Assembly: GCF_900618535.1 (NCBI RefSeq)
Contig: NZ_UYJA01000002.1
Location: 496,001 to 560,000, forward strand
Direction of reading: 5' to 3'
DNA: 64,000 nt
Origin: Pseudomonas bubulae
GTDB taxonomy: Bacteria; Pseudomonadota; Gammaproteobacteria; Pseudomonadales; Pseudomonadaceae
The notes under the pieces were generated by a model. That model worked only from the letters and a program-made list of their open reading frames with translations, made no database searches and was not told the origin of the DNA. Made by a program: the position numbers and the translations under genes. How positions within the stretch are numbered: position 1 is the first letter of the stretch; each line of letters starts with the position of its first letter. Of the stretch, positions 26,682-41,192 are shown piece by piece.

Positions 26682-27338
26682 ATGATCAAGATCATGGCCT
26701 TCTTGTTAATAGGAGTTGTCACTGCAGGATGCAACGGATTCGTGAAGCCCGACTTGTCGGGGCCGGTCAATGAAGCTTACTTTCCCGTCTTTTCAGGCTT
26801 TCCCATGCCGTATATGTACATGGCCTCGGCCGTGCAATGGAATGAGGACTACGCCGTCACCACTGGGCATACCCCGTTTATCCCCAACGTTGCATACCGT
26901 TGCAGCACACGCTGCGATCTGGTCTTTATCAAGCATAAAGCCAATGGCCACTTCCCGGCATGGCGAGCGCCGCAGGTGGGAGAGAGCATCACGGCCGTGG
27001 GCGTGAGCCCTTACCTTGTGACCACGACGGGTAAGGGCAAAGTGTATAAAACCCCCTTCAGCAATACCGAAGATCACAGCGGTGACCTGTATGCCATTCA
27101 TGATGCCCCGCTGGTCAAGGGCATGTCGGGTGGGCCGGTGATCGCCAGTGACGGTTGCGTGGTGGGGATCAATGCCGGTTTTTATTCGACCAGCCTGAAC
27201 AGTGCTATTACGTTGCCTGAGCTGAAGAGCGCGCAGAGAGTGAGCATTTTTATCCCGTATTCGATTGTTGCCCGCGAATGGGGGATGTTGCAGGCGCAGC
27301 TTGATGGGGGGCGTGGGTCGAAGTTTGCGGCCAAGTAA
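26682..27338 (+). CDS. Lipid-anchored trypsin-like serine protease
   Basis: A 218 aa protein with lipoprotein signal (LLIGVVTAGC, lipobox TAGC at residues 14-17). The mature part reads as a chymotrypsin-fold protease. The His of the triad is in AVTTGHT, the Asp in CDLVFIK and the Ser in GMSGGPVIASDG, the classical GxSGGP motif. Two Cys pairs (YRCSTRCD) and CVVGIN are present. It would act at the periplasmic face of a membrane. Substrate unknown. Fifth lipoprotein gene of this region and closed by a strong terminator. Confidence 0.85.
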   Translation: MIKIMAFLLIGVVTAGCNGFVKPDLSGPVNEAYFPVFSGFPMPYMYMASAVQWNEDYAVTTGHTPFIPNVAYRCSTRCDLVFIKHKANGHFPAWRAPQVGESITAVGVSPYLVTTTGKGKVYKTPFSNTEDHSGDLYAIHDAPLVKGMSGGPVIASDGCVVGINAGFYSTSLNSAITLPELKSAQRVSIFIPYSIVAREWGMLQAQLDGGRGSKFAAK

Positions 27339-27377
27339 AAAAGCACCCTCACCCCGGAAGGTGAGGGTGCTTTTTTT
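27337..27377. terminator. Bidirectional terminator
   Basis: AAAAAAGCACCCTCACC and GGTGAGGGTGCTTTTTTT form a perfect hairpin between the convergent protease gene and treR. Confidence 0.93.
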
Positions 27378-27381
27378 GATG

Positions 27382-28086
27382 TCAGCGCCGCGCCACATCC
27401 GAAAAGTAGAACTTGTCCAGCGTATGCCGCGACTCGGTGTACTCGAACTGGCGCCCATCCTGTAGAAACGTCTGGTTGCTCACCACGATCACATGGCTCT
27501 GACCTTCCAGGTCCAGGTGCTGCTGGTCGTCCTTGCTGCGCGGCACCGCTTCGATGGTGCGCTGGGCATAGCTGATCTGCAGATTCAGGGTCTGCTCGAT
27601 ATAGGCATAGATCGAGTGCTCGGCAATGGCCTGATCCAGCCCCGGAATCAGGTCGCTGACAAAATGGTTGATGTCCAGAATCACCCGCTTGCCATCAATA
27701 TGGCGCACGCGTTTGATGCGGGTTATCAGGCTGCCCGCTGCAACATCGAACTTCTCGCACAGTGCGCCTTCGAGCGGGAACCGGGTGAACTCCACCACCT
27801 CGGTACTGACGTTACCGCCCAGGCGCGGGTAGGTCTCTTGAAAGCTGACGATACCGCCCAGCTGGAACTCGATCGGGCTGGATGACAATACAAAAGTGCC
27901 CTTGCCGTGGATCTTCTGGGCAAATCCACGCTCCTGCAGTTGTTCAATCGCCTTGCGCACGGTTCCGCGGCTGGCCCCATAGCTGGCCATCAACTCGGTT
28001 TCGGACGGCAGGCGCGCGCCGCGGGCCAGGCGTTCAGTGGTGATACTGGCAAGCAGATCCGTGTAGATCTGATTGTATTTGGTCAT
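27382..28086 (-). CDS. treR: Trehalose operon repressor, GntR family
   Basis: A 234 aa GntR/HutC-type regulator. The N-terminal winged helix (RLPSETELMASYGASRGTVR) and the UTRA effector domain (~80-230) are clear. TreR proteins bind their operator until trehalose-6-phosphate is present. It is divergent from the trehalose PTS gene, with two operator-like palindromes between. The open frame continues far upstream (to 28881), but that part is antisense to treP and not coding. Confidence 0.93.
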   Translation of the reverse strand: MTKYNQIYTDLLASITTERLARGARLPSETELMASYGASRGTVRKAIEQLQERGFAQKIHGKGTFVLSSSPIEFQLGGIVSFQETYPRLGGNVSTEVVEFTRFPLEGALCEKFDVAAGSLITRIKRVRHIDGKRVILDINHFVSDLIPGLDQAIAEHSIYAYIEQTLNLQISYAQRTIEAVPRSKDDQQHLDLEGQSHVIVVSNQTFLQDGRQFEYTESRHTLDKFYFSDVARR

Positions 28087-28175
28087 GGCGAGGGCTCTAT
28101 GCCGGTTGGGCTCGGGGCCCGGAACCTTAAGGGTTGGAGGGAAGGCAGCGCAAGTACGCGGCAGAAAAATCACTA

Positions 28176-28217
28176 ACTCGTCTGTACCAGTTGTTGCTTT
28201 AACTCGTACAGACGAGT
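28176..28217. promoter_or_regulatory. Two TreR operator-like palindromes
   Basis: ACTCGT-CTGT-ACCAGT (28176-28191) and ACTCGT-ACAG-ACGAGT (28202-28217) are spaced 26 bases start to start, in the treR-treP intergenic region. The second has perfect 6-base arms; the first has one mismatch. Their central tetranucleotides are complementary, so the sites face opposite ways. They lie 65-106 bases before the treP ATG. Confidence 0.72.
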
Positions 28218-28281
28218 ATTTTTTTGCTACGGCGTGCTGCCACAGCGACGCTCCATAATAAAAATTCAAGCGAGACCACGC

Positions 28282-29724
28282 ATGAGCCACGACTATTCCC
28301 AGATCGCCCGCGAGCTGCTGCACAGCCTCGGTGGTGCCGCCAACGTTGAGCAGGCCGCGCATTGCGTCACACGCTTGCGCCTGGCCCTCAAGGACCCAAG
28401 CCTGGTCGACAGCACCACCCTCAACCAGATCGATCTGGTCAAAGGCTCCTTCTTCACGGGCGGCCTGTACCAGGTGGTGATCGGCCCCGGTGAAGTCGAG
28501 AAGGTCTATGCCGCCCTGCGTGAGCAGACCGGCCTGGCAGCCGCCACTATCGCCGACGTGAAGCAGCAGGGCGCCGACAAGGCCAACGCCATGCAGCGTC
28601 TGGTGCGTGTGTTCTCCGATGTGTTTATGCCCATCCTGCCCGCCCTGATCATTGCCGGCTTGCTGATGGGGGTTAACAACCTGCTCGGCGCCAAGGGCAT
28701 GTTTATCGACGGCAAAACCCTGCTCGACGCTTATCCGCAACTGGACGGGGTGTGGAGCCTGATCAACCTCATGGCCAATACCTCTTTTGTATTCCTGCCC
28801 GCGCTGGTGGGCTGGTCGGCGGCCAAGCGTTTTGGCGGCAGTGAAATCCTCGGCATTGTGCTGGGCCTGATGCTGGTTCACCCCGACCTGCTCAATGCCT
28901 GGAACTACGGCAAGGCCGTGGCCGGGCTGGAGGGCCAGAGCCTGCCGTACTTCAACATCCTGGGCCTGTTCCAGATCGAGAAAGTGGGCTACCAGGGGCA
29001 GATCCTGCCGATCCTGATGGCCGCCTATGTGATGAGCGTGATAGAGAAATGGCTACGGGCGCGAGTGCCCAATGCCATTCAATTGCTGGTGGTACCCATT
29101 ACCACCATCGTCATCACCGGGGTGCTGGCGCTGGCGATCATTGGCCCGGTGACCCGTCACCTCGGCATCCTCATTACCGAAGGCGTAGTGCTGTTGTTCG
29201 ACGTGGCCCCGGTGCTCGGCGGAATGATTTTCGGCCTGCTGTATGCACCGCTGGTGATTACCGGCATGCACCATATGTTTCTCGCCGTGGACCTGCAATT
29301 GATTGCCAACCACGGCGGCACCTTTATCTGGCCGATGATCGTCATGTCCAACCTGGCCCAGGGCAGCGCCGCGCTCGGGGTGTTCTACATGAGCCGCAAT
29401 GTGCGTGAGCGCAGCATGGCCTCTACCTCTGCAGTCTCGGCGTACTTTGGCATCACGGAACCGGCGATGTTCGGGATCAACCTGCGCTACAAGTTCCCGT
29501 TCTATGCGGCGCTGATCGGCTCGGCGCTGGGCAGCATTTTCCTGTCGCTGAACAAGGTGCTGGCTTCGGCCATCGGTGTTGGCGGCTTGCCCGGCTTTAT
29601 TTCGATCATTCCGCAGTACATCCCGATGTTTGTCATCGGCATGTTGATGGCCATTGTCGTGCCGTTTGTCCTGACCTGCGGCCTGAGCCTGAAAATCATT
29701 CGTCCGGGTTATCGCGTCGCGTAG
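28282..29724 (+). CDS. treP: Trehalose-specific PTS EIIBC
   Basis: Imports trehalose and phosphorylates it to trehalose-6-phosphate. The 480 aa protein starts with an EIIB domain (residues 1-85) whose phosphorylated Cys28 is in AAHCVTRLRL, followed by the EIIC membrane domain (~105-475) with about ten helices and the signatures ITGMHHMFLAVDLQLIANHGG and YFGITEPAMFGINLRYKFP. It lacks EIIA, which the fusion protein at 32820 supplies. ATG 28282 was chosen because the EIIB fold begins there. Confidence 0.94.
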   Translation: MSHDYSQIARELLHSLGGAANVEQAAHCVTRLRLALKDPSLVDSTTLNQIDLVKGSFFTGGLYQVVIGPGEVEKVYAALREQTGLAAATIADVKQQGADKANAMQRLVRVFSDVFMPILPALIIAGLLMGVNNLLGAKGMFIDGKTLLDAYPQLDGVWSLINLMANTSFVFLPALVGWSAAKRFGGSEILGIVLGLMLVHPDLLNAWNYGKAVAGLEGQSLPYFNILGLFQIEKVGYQGQILPILMAAYVMSVIEKWLRARVPNAIQLLVVPITTIVITGVLALAIIGPVTRHLGILITEGVVLLFDVAPVLGGMIFGLLYAPLVITGMHHMFLAVDLQLIANHGGTFIWPMIVMSNLAQGSAALGVFYMSRNVRERSMASTSAVSAYFGITEPAMFGINLRYKFPFYAALIGSALGSIFLSLNKVLASAIGVGGLPGFISIIPQYIPMFVIGMLMAIVVPFVLTCGLSLKIIRPGYRVA

Positions 29725-29739
29725 CACATCCACTTTCCT

Positions 29740-29831
29740 GTAGCCGCTGCCGAAGGCTGCGATGGGCTGCGAAGCTGCCCGTCTTGATAGACGGTCCAGC
29801 GGCCCTTATCGCAGCCTGCACCAGCGGCTAC
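29740..29831. repeat. Short MITE-like element, variant copy
   Basis: A 92-base palindromic unit starting GTAGCCGCTGCCGAAGG and ending CAGCGGCTAC, related at its ends to the elements at 7820 and 53973 but with other internal sequence. It separates treP from treC. Confidence 0.65.
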
Positions 29832-29854
29832 AACGTCCAAGCAAGGAACACCCC

Positions 29855-32760
<2,906 letters not shown>

Positions 32761-32819
32761 GCGAGCTGTCGGGGCTCGCGCTCCATCGGCATTTAACCGA
32801 ATCAACTGCAGGTGAAGTT

Positions 32820-35345
<2,526 letters not shown>

Positions 35346-35347
35346 AC

Positions 35348-35623
35348 ATGTTCGATAAAGCGCCTAAAGCATTCTGGAAGGCCCTGACACCCGATCTGGT
35401 GGTGGATGAGCCCGCTAAACCGGTGTCGACACTGGATAAAACGGTGCTGGCTGCGCTGGGCGGTGCCGGCAATATCAAGACCGAACAGCGGGTGGCCTTG
35501 ACCCGGATCCGTGTGGAGCTGGCCGATATCACCCGCCTGGATCCGCAAGCCCTGCGTGTGGCGGGTGTGCCCGGGATCCTGAGCCTGCCGGGTGGGGTGG
35601 TGCATCTGGTGGTGGGGTTGTAA
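35348..35623 (+). CDS. EIIB-like PTS domain lacking the phospho-cysteine
   Basis: A 91 aa protein whose residues ~28-91 follow the glucose-type EIIB fold: LAALGGAGNIKTEQRVALTR, then IRVELADITRLDPQALRVAG and GVVHLVVGL. In active EIIB proteins the position before I/VTRLR is Cys; here it is Ala50. It therefore cannot be phosphorylated in the usual way. The start ATG 35348 lies three bases after the fusion gene stop, so it is last in the trehalose operon. A regulatory or decoy role is conceivable. The Cys is intact in TreP. Confidence 0.82.
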   Translation: MFDKAPKAFWKALTPDLVVDEPAKPVSTLDKTVLAALGGAGNIKTEQRVALTRIRVELADITRLDPQALRVAGVPGILSLPGGVVHLVVGL

Positions 35624-35644
35624 ACCCAGTCCTGCGGCCCTTAG

Positions 35645-35730
35645 GTGGGTGCGGGCTTGCTCGCGATGACAGCACTGTGGTGTACCTGCAACACCGCAGC
35701 GATCCAATCGCGAGCAAGCCCGCTCCCACA
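35645..35730. repeat. Paired REP palindrome
   Basis: Opposed REP copies (GTGCGGGCTTGCTCGCGAT and ATCGCGAGCAAGCCCGCTCC) close the trehalose operon. Confidence 0.92.
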
Positions 35731-35856
35731 GGCTGTGTTTGCCTGTCAGCTGTGACCCTTCGCCACCCCGCCCTTACTGTTTCGCAATTGCAGGTGTATC
35801 GTATTCGCCTTTTGCGGGCCCAACGCCCGCGCCGGATACGAGAGGTAGTTGAATCC

Positions 35857-37233
35857 ATGTCCTTTACCCGTCGACAAATACTCGGTGGTCTGGCCGGCCT
35901 GGTAGTGGTGGGTGTTGGCGCAGGAGGCGCTTCGCGTTACTGGCTGGGCAAGGTGGCTGCCGAGAACGCCGGCCACGATTACGAACTGATCAGCGCGCCA
36001 CTGGACGTCGAGCTGGTGCCCGGCCATATCACCCAGGCCTGGGCGTTCGGTCCATCGGCTCCAGGTACCGAGCTGCGTGTGCGTCAGGGTGAGTGGCTGC
36101 GGGTGCGCTTTATCAACCATCTGCCAGTCGCAACCACCATCCACTGGCACGGTATCCGCCTGCCCCTGGAAATGGACGGCGTCCCCTACGTCTCGCAGCT
36201 ACCGGTATTGCCCGGAGAATACTTCGACTACAAGTTCCGCGTGCCCGATGCCGGCAGCTACTGGTATCACCCCCACGTCAACAGCAGCGAAGAGCTGGGT
36301 CGTGGCCTGGTCGGCCCGCTGATCGTCGAAGAGCGCGAGCCTACCGGCTTCAAGCACGAGCGCACCCTGAGCATCAAGAACTGGCACGTCGATGAAGAGG
36401 GCGGCTTCCTGCCGTTCAGCATCACCCGCGAAGCGGCCCGTGGCGGTACGGCGGGGCGTCTGTCGACCATCAATGGCAGCCATGTGCCGACCATCGACCT
36501 GCCTGCAGGGCAGATCACCCGCGTGCGTATTCTCAACCTCGACAACACCCTGACCTATCGCCTGAATATCCCCGGCGTGGAAGCGATGATCTACGCGCTG
36601 GACGGCAACCCCATCGAGCCAAGGCCGTTGGGCAAGGATTACTGGCTGGGCCCGGGCATGCGTATTTGCCTGGCAATCAAGGCCCCGCCCGCCGGTGAGG
36701 AACTGTCGTTGCGTGACGGCCCGGTACGGCTGGGCACTTTGCGTTCGGTTGCCAGCACCGATGCACCGGGCGAGTGGCCACCGGCGTTGCCCGCCAACCC
36801 GATTGCCGAGCCCGACGTGGCCAATGCCGAGAAGATCAACTTCAACTTTGAGTGGGTCGGTTCGATGTCCGAGAACCTGGGCCCGGATCAGCCTCCGAGC
36901 CTTTGGCAGATCAACGGTGTGGCCTGGGATATCAAGGACAAGACCTGCGCTGACCGACCGATTGCCAAACTCAAGCTGGGTCAGAGCTATATCTTTGAAT
37001 TGAAGAATATGACCCAGTACCAGCACCCCATCCATTTGCATGGCATGAGTTTCAAGGTGCTGGCCTCCAATCGCAAAAAAATCATTCCGTATTTTACTGA
37101 CACCTATCTGCTGGGCAAAAACGAACGTGCCCGCGTGGCGCTGGTGGCGGATAATCCTGGCGTGTGGATGTTCCACTGCCATGTGATTGATCACATGGAA
37201 ACCGGCCTGATGGCCGCTATTGAGGTTTCCTGA
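35857..37233 (+). CDS. Multicopper oxidase (Tat-exported)
   Basis: A 458 aa three-cupredoxin oxidase. The N-terminus MSFTRRQILGGLAG has a twin-arginine motif. Copper ligands are visible as HWHG, YWYHPH, HPIHLHG and the T1/T3 site HCHVIDHMETG. Related enzymes oxidise Cu(I), metals or phenols in the periplasm; the substrate is unknown. No Met-rich CueO-like insert is seen. Its stop shares one base with the tadA start. Confidence 0.92.
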   Translation: MSFTRRQILGGLAGLVVVGVGAGGASRYWLGKVAAENAGHDYELISAPLDVELVPGHITQAWAFGPSAPGTELRVRQGEWLRVRFINHLPVATTIHWHGIRLPLEMDGVPYVSQLPVLPGEYFDYKFRVPDAGSYWYHPHVNSSEELGRGLVGPLIVEEREPTGFKHERTLSIKNWHVDEEGGFLPFSITREAARGGTAGRLSTINGSHVPTIDLPAGQITRVRILNLDNTLTYRLNIPGVEAMIYALDGNPIEPRPLGKDYWLGPGMRICLAIKAPPAGEELSLRDGPVRLGTLRSVASTDAPGEWPPALPANPIAEPDVANAEKINFNFEWVGSMSENLGPDQPPSLWQINGVAWDIKDKTCADRPIAKLKLGQSYIFELKNMTQYQHPIHLHGMSFKVLASNRKKIIPYFTDTYLLGKNERARVALVADNPGVWMFHCHVIDHMETGLMAAIEVS

Positions 37234-37721
37234 TGCGACAAGGGCGTCAACCCCTGATTATCGACCGCAGCCGCGATCAAGACTTTATGCGCGAAGCGCT
37301 GGCGCTGGCCGCTCAAGGCGCAGCGCTGGGTGAAGTGCCGGTGGGTGCGGTGCTGGTGCAGGACGGTGAAGTCATCGGCCGTGGCTTTAATTGCCCGATC
37401 AGCGGCAGCGACCCCAGTGCTCATGCCGAAATGATGGCCATCCGTGATGCAGCGACGGCTGTCAGCAACTACCGGCTCCCGGGCAGCACGCTGTACGTGA
37501 CGCTGGAGCCATGCAGCATGTGTGCGGGGCTGATCGTGCACGCCCGGGTGGCACGGGTGGTGTATGGCGCGCTGGAGCCCAAGGCCGGGATTGTGCAAAG
37601 CCAGGGGCAGTTTTTCTCCCAGGGCTTTTTGAATCACCGGGTGCTGTATGAAGGCGGGGTATTGGCTGAAGAGTGCGGGGCGATCCTCAGCGAGTTCTTC
37701 AAGGCCAGAAGGGCTCGCTGA
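37233..37721 (+). CDS. tadA: tRNA-specific adenosine deaminase
   Basis: Deaminates A34 to inosine in tRNA-Arg(ACG). The 162 aa cytidine-deaminase-fold protein has the zinc motif HAEMMAI (His and catalytic Glu) and PCSMCAG (two Cys). The ATG overlaps the multicopper oxidase stop by one base (TGATG), so they are translationally coupled. A start a few codons in at MREALALAA is possible. Confidence 0.95.
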   Translation: MRQGRQPLIIDRSRDQDFMREALALAAQGAALGEVPVGAVLVQDGEVIGRGFNCPISGSDPSAHAEMMAIRDAATAVSNYRLPGSTLYVTLEPCSMCAGLIVHARVARVVYGALEPKAGIVQSQGQFFSQGFLNHRVLYEGGVLAEECGAILSEFFKARRAR

Positions 37722-37737
37722 GCCCGCTCCCACAGGG
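37719..37737. repeat. Single REP half-unit
   Basis: GAGCCCGCTCCCACAGG matches one arm of the REP palindrome without its partner, between convergent tadA and cmoB. Confidence 0.55.
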
Positions 37738-37751
37738 GTGAAGGGCGTGTG

Positions 37752-38708
37752 TTACTTCCTGGCCACAATCACCGCCCGCATTGGCGCCGGCAGGCCTTCG
37801 ATGGTTTTGCTGTGGTCGTTCGGGTCCAGGTAGTCGCTCAACGACTGGTACTTCATCCACTCGGTGGCACGTTGTTCTTCAACGGTGGTGACGCTCACGT
37901 CGACGCAGCGCACATCGCTGAAACCGGCACGGCGCAACCAGCGCTCCAGCGCCGGGATCGAGGGCAGAAACCACACGTTGCGCATCTGCGCGTAGCGGTC
38001 TTCCGGCACTAGCACCTGATTCACGTCACCTTCTATCACCAGGGTTTCCAGCACCAGTTCGCCGCCTTTGACCAGGCAGTCTTTCAGGGCCAGCAGGTGT
38101 TCGATGGGCGAACGGCGGTGGTAGAACACACCCATGGAAAATACAGTGTCGAAACCTTCCAGGTTCGGCGGCAGGTCTTCGAAAGGAAACGGCAGGTGCC
38201 ACGCCGCTTCCTGCTGCAAAAAGCGTTGCACGGCCTGGAACTGGCAGAAGAACAGCCAGTTGGGGTCGACGCCGATTACGCTGTGGGCGCCTGCGCCGAG
38301 CATGCGCCACATGTAGTAGCCGTTGCCGCAGCCCACATCGAGGATGCGCTTGCCCTTGAGGTCGACATGCGGCGCGACCCGCGACCATTTCCAGTCCGAG
38401 TGCCACTCGGTATCGACGTGAACGCCAAACAGGTCGAACGGGCCTTTGCGCCACGGTGACAGGCCCATCAGGGCTTCGCTCATCTGTGCACGGGTGGCGT
38501 CGTCGCAGTCGGTGTCCAGGGTCAGGCCGTTCAACAGGTCGATTTCGCTCGGCTTGACGTCGGGCAAGGCATCCAGCGCGCTTTGCCAGCGCTCCAGGTC
38601 GCCGTGGCCTTTCTCCATCTTGACGTCGAGCTGGGCTTGCAGGGTGTTGGCCCATTCAGCCAATGGAGTGCCGGCCAGACGCCGGGCAAGTGGGGACAGA
38701 TCAATCAT
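37752..38708 (-). CDS. cmoB: tRNA uridine-34 carboxymethyltransferase
   Basis: Transfers the carboxymethyl group from carboxy-SAM to 5-hydroxyuridine-34 in tRNA, giving cmo5U. The 318 aa protein shows the SAM-type Rossmann motif [14 protein letters not shown], plus [14 protein letters not shown] and [11 protein letters not shown] typical of CmoB. Its start overlaps the cmoA stop by ATGA, so the two enzymes are made together. Confidence 0.96.
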   Translation of the reverse strand: MIDLSPLARRLAGTPLAEWANTLQAQLDVKMEKGHGDLERWQSALDALPDVKPSEIDLLNGLTLDTDCDDATRAQMSEALMGLSPWRKGPFDLFGVHVDTEWHSDWKWSRVAPHVDLKGKRILDVGCGNGYYMWRMLGAGAHSVIGVDPNWLFFCQFQAVQRFLQQEAAWHLPFPFEDLPPNLEGFDTVFSMGVFYHRRSPIEHLLALKDCLVKGGELVLETLVIEGDVNQVLVPEDRYAQMRNVWFLPSIPALERWLRRAGFSDVRCVDVSVTTVEEQRATEWMKYQSLSDYLDPNDHSKTIEGLPAPMRAVIVARK

Positions 38709-39448
38709 GGCAAGGCAATCAACGAGGCAAAGTTAAGACACTGGAACCACGGCACGACTTTCGAGAACCCGGCCGCCAGCAGGCGTTCGCGGTGTTCTTC
38801 GAGGCTGTCGGGCTTCATGACGTTTTCGATGGCGCTGCGCTTTTGTGCGATCTCCAGATCGCTGTAGCCGTTGGCGCGCTTGAACGCCACATGCAGATCA
38901 GTCAGCAGCCCGTGCTCTTCGGGGTCGCTGAAACGCAGCTTTTCAGAAAGGATCAGGGCACCGCCAGGCAGCAGCGACTGGCGGATACGGCCCAGCAGCG
39001 CCAGGCGCTCCTGGGGGGCGATGAATTGCAGGGTGAAGTTCAGCGCCACCACCGAAGCCGGCTCGAACGCCAGGGCCAGGATATCGCCTTCGATGACCTC
39101 GACCGGCAGCAGCTCCTGAAACATCGAGTTCTGCCCATTGAGGTACTCGCGGCAGCGCTCGACCATTGCCGCCGAATTGTCCACCGCAATCACCTTGCAG
39201 CCTTCAGTGCGCACATGGCGGCGCAGGGCCTGGGTGACGGCGCCCAGTGAGCAACCCAGGTCGTACAGTACGCTGTCGGGCCGGGCGAACTGGGCGGCGA
39301 GCACGCCAAGGTTCTCGACAATGGTCGGGTAGCCGGGCACCGAGCGTTTGATCATGTCCGGGAACACCCGCACAACGTCTTCGTTGAAGGCGAAGTCCGG
39401 CACCTGGGTCAGGGGCTGGGCGAAAATACGGTCGGGTTCTTTGCTCAC
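38705..39448 (-). CDS. cmoA: Carboxy-SAM synthase
   Basis: Makes carboxy-S-adenosylmethionine from SAM and prephenate for CmoB. The 247 aa protein has the CmoA pattern [31 protein letters not shown] as the SAM loop, and [14 protein letters not shown]. The start is a GTG at 39448 (read as MSKEPDRIF). First gene of the cmoA-cmoB pair. Confidence 0.96.
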   Translation of the reverse strand: MSKEPDRIFAQPLTQVPDFAFNEDVVRVFPDMIKRSVPGYPTIVENLGVLAAQFARPDSVLYDLGCSLGAVTQALRRHVRTEGCKVIAVDNSAAMVERCREYLNGQNSMFQELLPVEVIEGDILALAFEPASVVALNFTLQFIAPQERLALLGRIRQSLLPGGALILSEKLRFSDPEEHGLLTDLHVAFKRANGYSDLEIAQKRSAIENVMKPDSLEEHRERLLAAGFSKVVPWFQCLNFASLIALP

Positions 39449-39532
39449 GGCGGTTCCGGCGGTGGAATTTTCAAAAGGGGCGGCATTTTAGCCAAGTTAG
39501 CGCCGGGATGCGCGGTCTGTCTGATAAAGCGT

Positions 39533-40168
39533 TCAGCGTTTGCCCTGGGAAAACACCGAGGCGGCAATGCCCCACTGGCCCAGCCAGTAACTGAGGATGA
39601 TCAGATAGGGCGCGGCGCTGAACGGTTGCACAAAGCGATCGATGCCGATCAGGCTGTCCGAGACCACAAACGCCAGCGCCCCGGCGGCTGCCAGCCAGGC
39701 CGAGTGTTTCGGTACGCCGCTGCCGAGGCGGGCGAGGGCGCGCCAGAGCATGGCGCTGATGGCCAGGGCGTAGACGCCCACGGGCACCAGCAAATCGCCC
39801 AGACCCTGGCTGGCCATGACACTCAACAAGCTGCCACCGGCAAGCAGTGCCAGGATCAAGGCCGGCACAGCTGCGCGGCGGCAGTCCACCAGGTAGGCCT
39901 TGAGATAGGCCAGGTGGGCAAACAAAAACGCCCCAAGGCCAAATACAAACAGGTCCTGTGGCCAGGCCAGCAGAATGTCGCCCAGCAGGGAAAACCCCAG
40001 GCCTATGCTGATCCTGTGTCGATAGGGGCTGACAGGCCCGCTGTGCAGCCAGCCGAGCAATGCCAGTACCGGTACGGGCTTGGTCAGCAGGCACAGCACC
40101 ATGGCGTGCGTGCTGACGCCATAGAGGTAGGTGACAGCTCCCATGATCGCAAGGATCAGCCACGCCAT
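39533..40168 (-). CDS. YhhN/TMEM86-family membrane protein (lysoplasmalogenase-like)
   Basis: A 211 aa protein with about seven to eight hydrophobic helices. The family signatures are KPVPVLALLGWL near the N-terminus, LGFSLLGDILLAWPQDLFVFGL in the middle and GALAFVVSDSLIGIDRF with its paired Asp toward the C-terminus. Animal TMEM86 members hydrolyse lysoplasmalogens; the bacterial role is less certain. It begins one base after the stop of the preceding inhibitor-like gene. Confidence 0.87.
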   Translation of the reverse strand: MAWLILAIMGAVTYLYGVSTHAMVLCLLTKPVPVLALLGWLHSGPVSPYRHRISIGLGFSLLGDILLAWPQDLFVFGLGAFLFAHLAYLKAYLVDCRRAAVPALILALLAGGSLLSVMASQGLGDLLVPVGVYALAISAMLWRALARLGSGVPKHSAWLAAAGALAFVVSDSLIGIDRFVQPFSAAPYLIILSYWLGQWGIAASVFSQGKR

Positions 40169-40169
40169 A

Positions 40170-40562
40170 TCAGTTCACCGTAATCGGGCAGTCGAACACC
40201 TGCGCGGGTTCGGCTTCGGGTTCCCACGGTTGCTGAGAGGTCAGGCGCAGGCGCCCGCTGCCAGGGGCAAATACCTGAAAGCGCCATGTCGATTGACCAC
40301 CGCTGCCCAGCAACTGGCCATTATCGCTACTGGTGTAGACCTCCGGGCCCAGGCTGCGCAGCACACCGCCTGCGGAGTCCTGGATGGCCCAGCGGTAGCC
40401 GGTGGTGGGGTTGCTCGGCAACGACAGGATCAGTTGCTGGCCCACATACAGTTGCTGGGGGCAGTCGCTTTGATCTTCGAGCGTAACGTTGTGTGCAGGC
40501 TGTTGGGCACAGGCCGTCAGCAGGCTGAGGCCAAGCAGGGGGATAAGGCGTACAGGGGGCAT
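40170..40562 (-). CDS. Chagasin-type (I42) protease-inhibitor lipoprotein
   Basis: A 130 aa protein with lipobox LTAC (residues 15-18). The mature domain has the inhibitor I42 loop LPSNPTTGYRW, plus a WRFQVFAPGSGRLRL strand and the terminal PW segment (QQPWEP). Chagasin-fold proteins inhibit cysteine proteases by three loops. It is likely periplasmic-facing. The TMEM86-like gene follows immediately. Confidence 0.87.
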   Translation of the reverse strand: MPPVRLIPLLGLSLLTACAQQPAHNVTLEDQSDCPQQLYVGQQLILSLPSNPTTGYRWAIQDSAGGVLRSLGPEVYTSSDNGQLLGSGGQSTWRFQVFAPGSGRLRLTSQQPWEPEAEPAQVFDCPITVN

Positions 40563-40637
40563 TGAAGGCTCCGGTCAGGCAAACACAAGGGCGCAGCATA
40601 ACCCATGAAGGGAGCTGCGCCATTCGTCGCCTGCCGA

Positions 40638-41132
40638 TCAGAAAGAGGCGTGGGGCGGGCTGATGCTGAATTCGCCGCACATCTCCATGCTGTTGCTGTT
40701 GTGGTCCAGGCCTTCCATGGTGAACAGCCGGGCGCTGTAGCAACTCTCGACCACGCTCAGGTGCAGGGTGCCGACATCGGCCTGATTCAAGTGATACACC
40801 TGGCGGCCATCGATTTCAACGCACTCGATGTAGGACATGGACAGGATGGGGCCGTGTTCGTCTTTTTGGAACCGGTAGATACCCGACTGGATATTGATAT
40901 CCAGGGTGAACGCAACCGCGCGATAAGCGGTTGAGCCAAAGTCATCGAACTCACCGGTAATGACGATTTTTTTCTGGCTGCTGGCAAAGGTCATTTCCTG
41001 CGCGGTAAACGCGGGACGATCCAGCAGTTCGGCCTTGAGTTCTCCCCGGGTTCTGGGGTTGAAGATTTTTTGTCCTGACTCCTTGAGCCTCAGGACATCC
41101 GGGTTCTCATATACAGGATGATGAAGTGCCAT
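40638..41132 (-). CDS. Hypothetical protein (164 aa)
   Basis: Start MALHHPVYENP at 41132 is preceded by a plausible AGGAAA site; the frame reaches 41147. No signal peptide or membrane helix is seen. The residue pattern alternates as in a beta-sandwich (KKIVITGEFDDFGSTAYRAV, FTLDINIQSGIYRF). The C-terminus has NSNSMEMCGEFSISPP. No family is recognised. It stands alone, with a 28-base perfect palindrome 61-88 bases upstream of its start. Confidence 0.75.
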   Translation of the reverse strand: MALHHPVYENPDVLRLKESGQKIFNPRTRGELKAELLDRPAFTAQEMTFASSQKKIVITGEFDDFGSTAYRAVAFTLDINIQSGIYRFQKDEHGPILSMSYIECVEIDGRQVYHLNQADVGTLHLSVVESCYSARLFTMEGLDHNSNSMEMCGEFSISPPHASF

Positions 41133-41192
41133 ATTCTTTTCCTGCATTATTTTTGTGGGAATTGGCTCTATTAAGGATGGGAAATGAACAAC

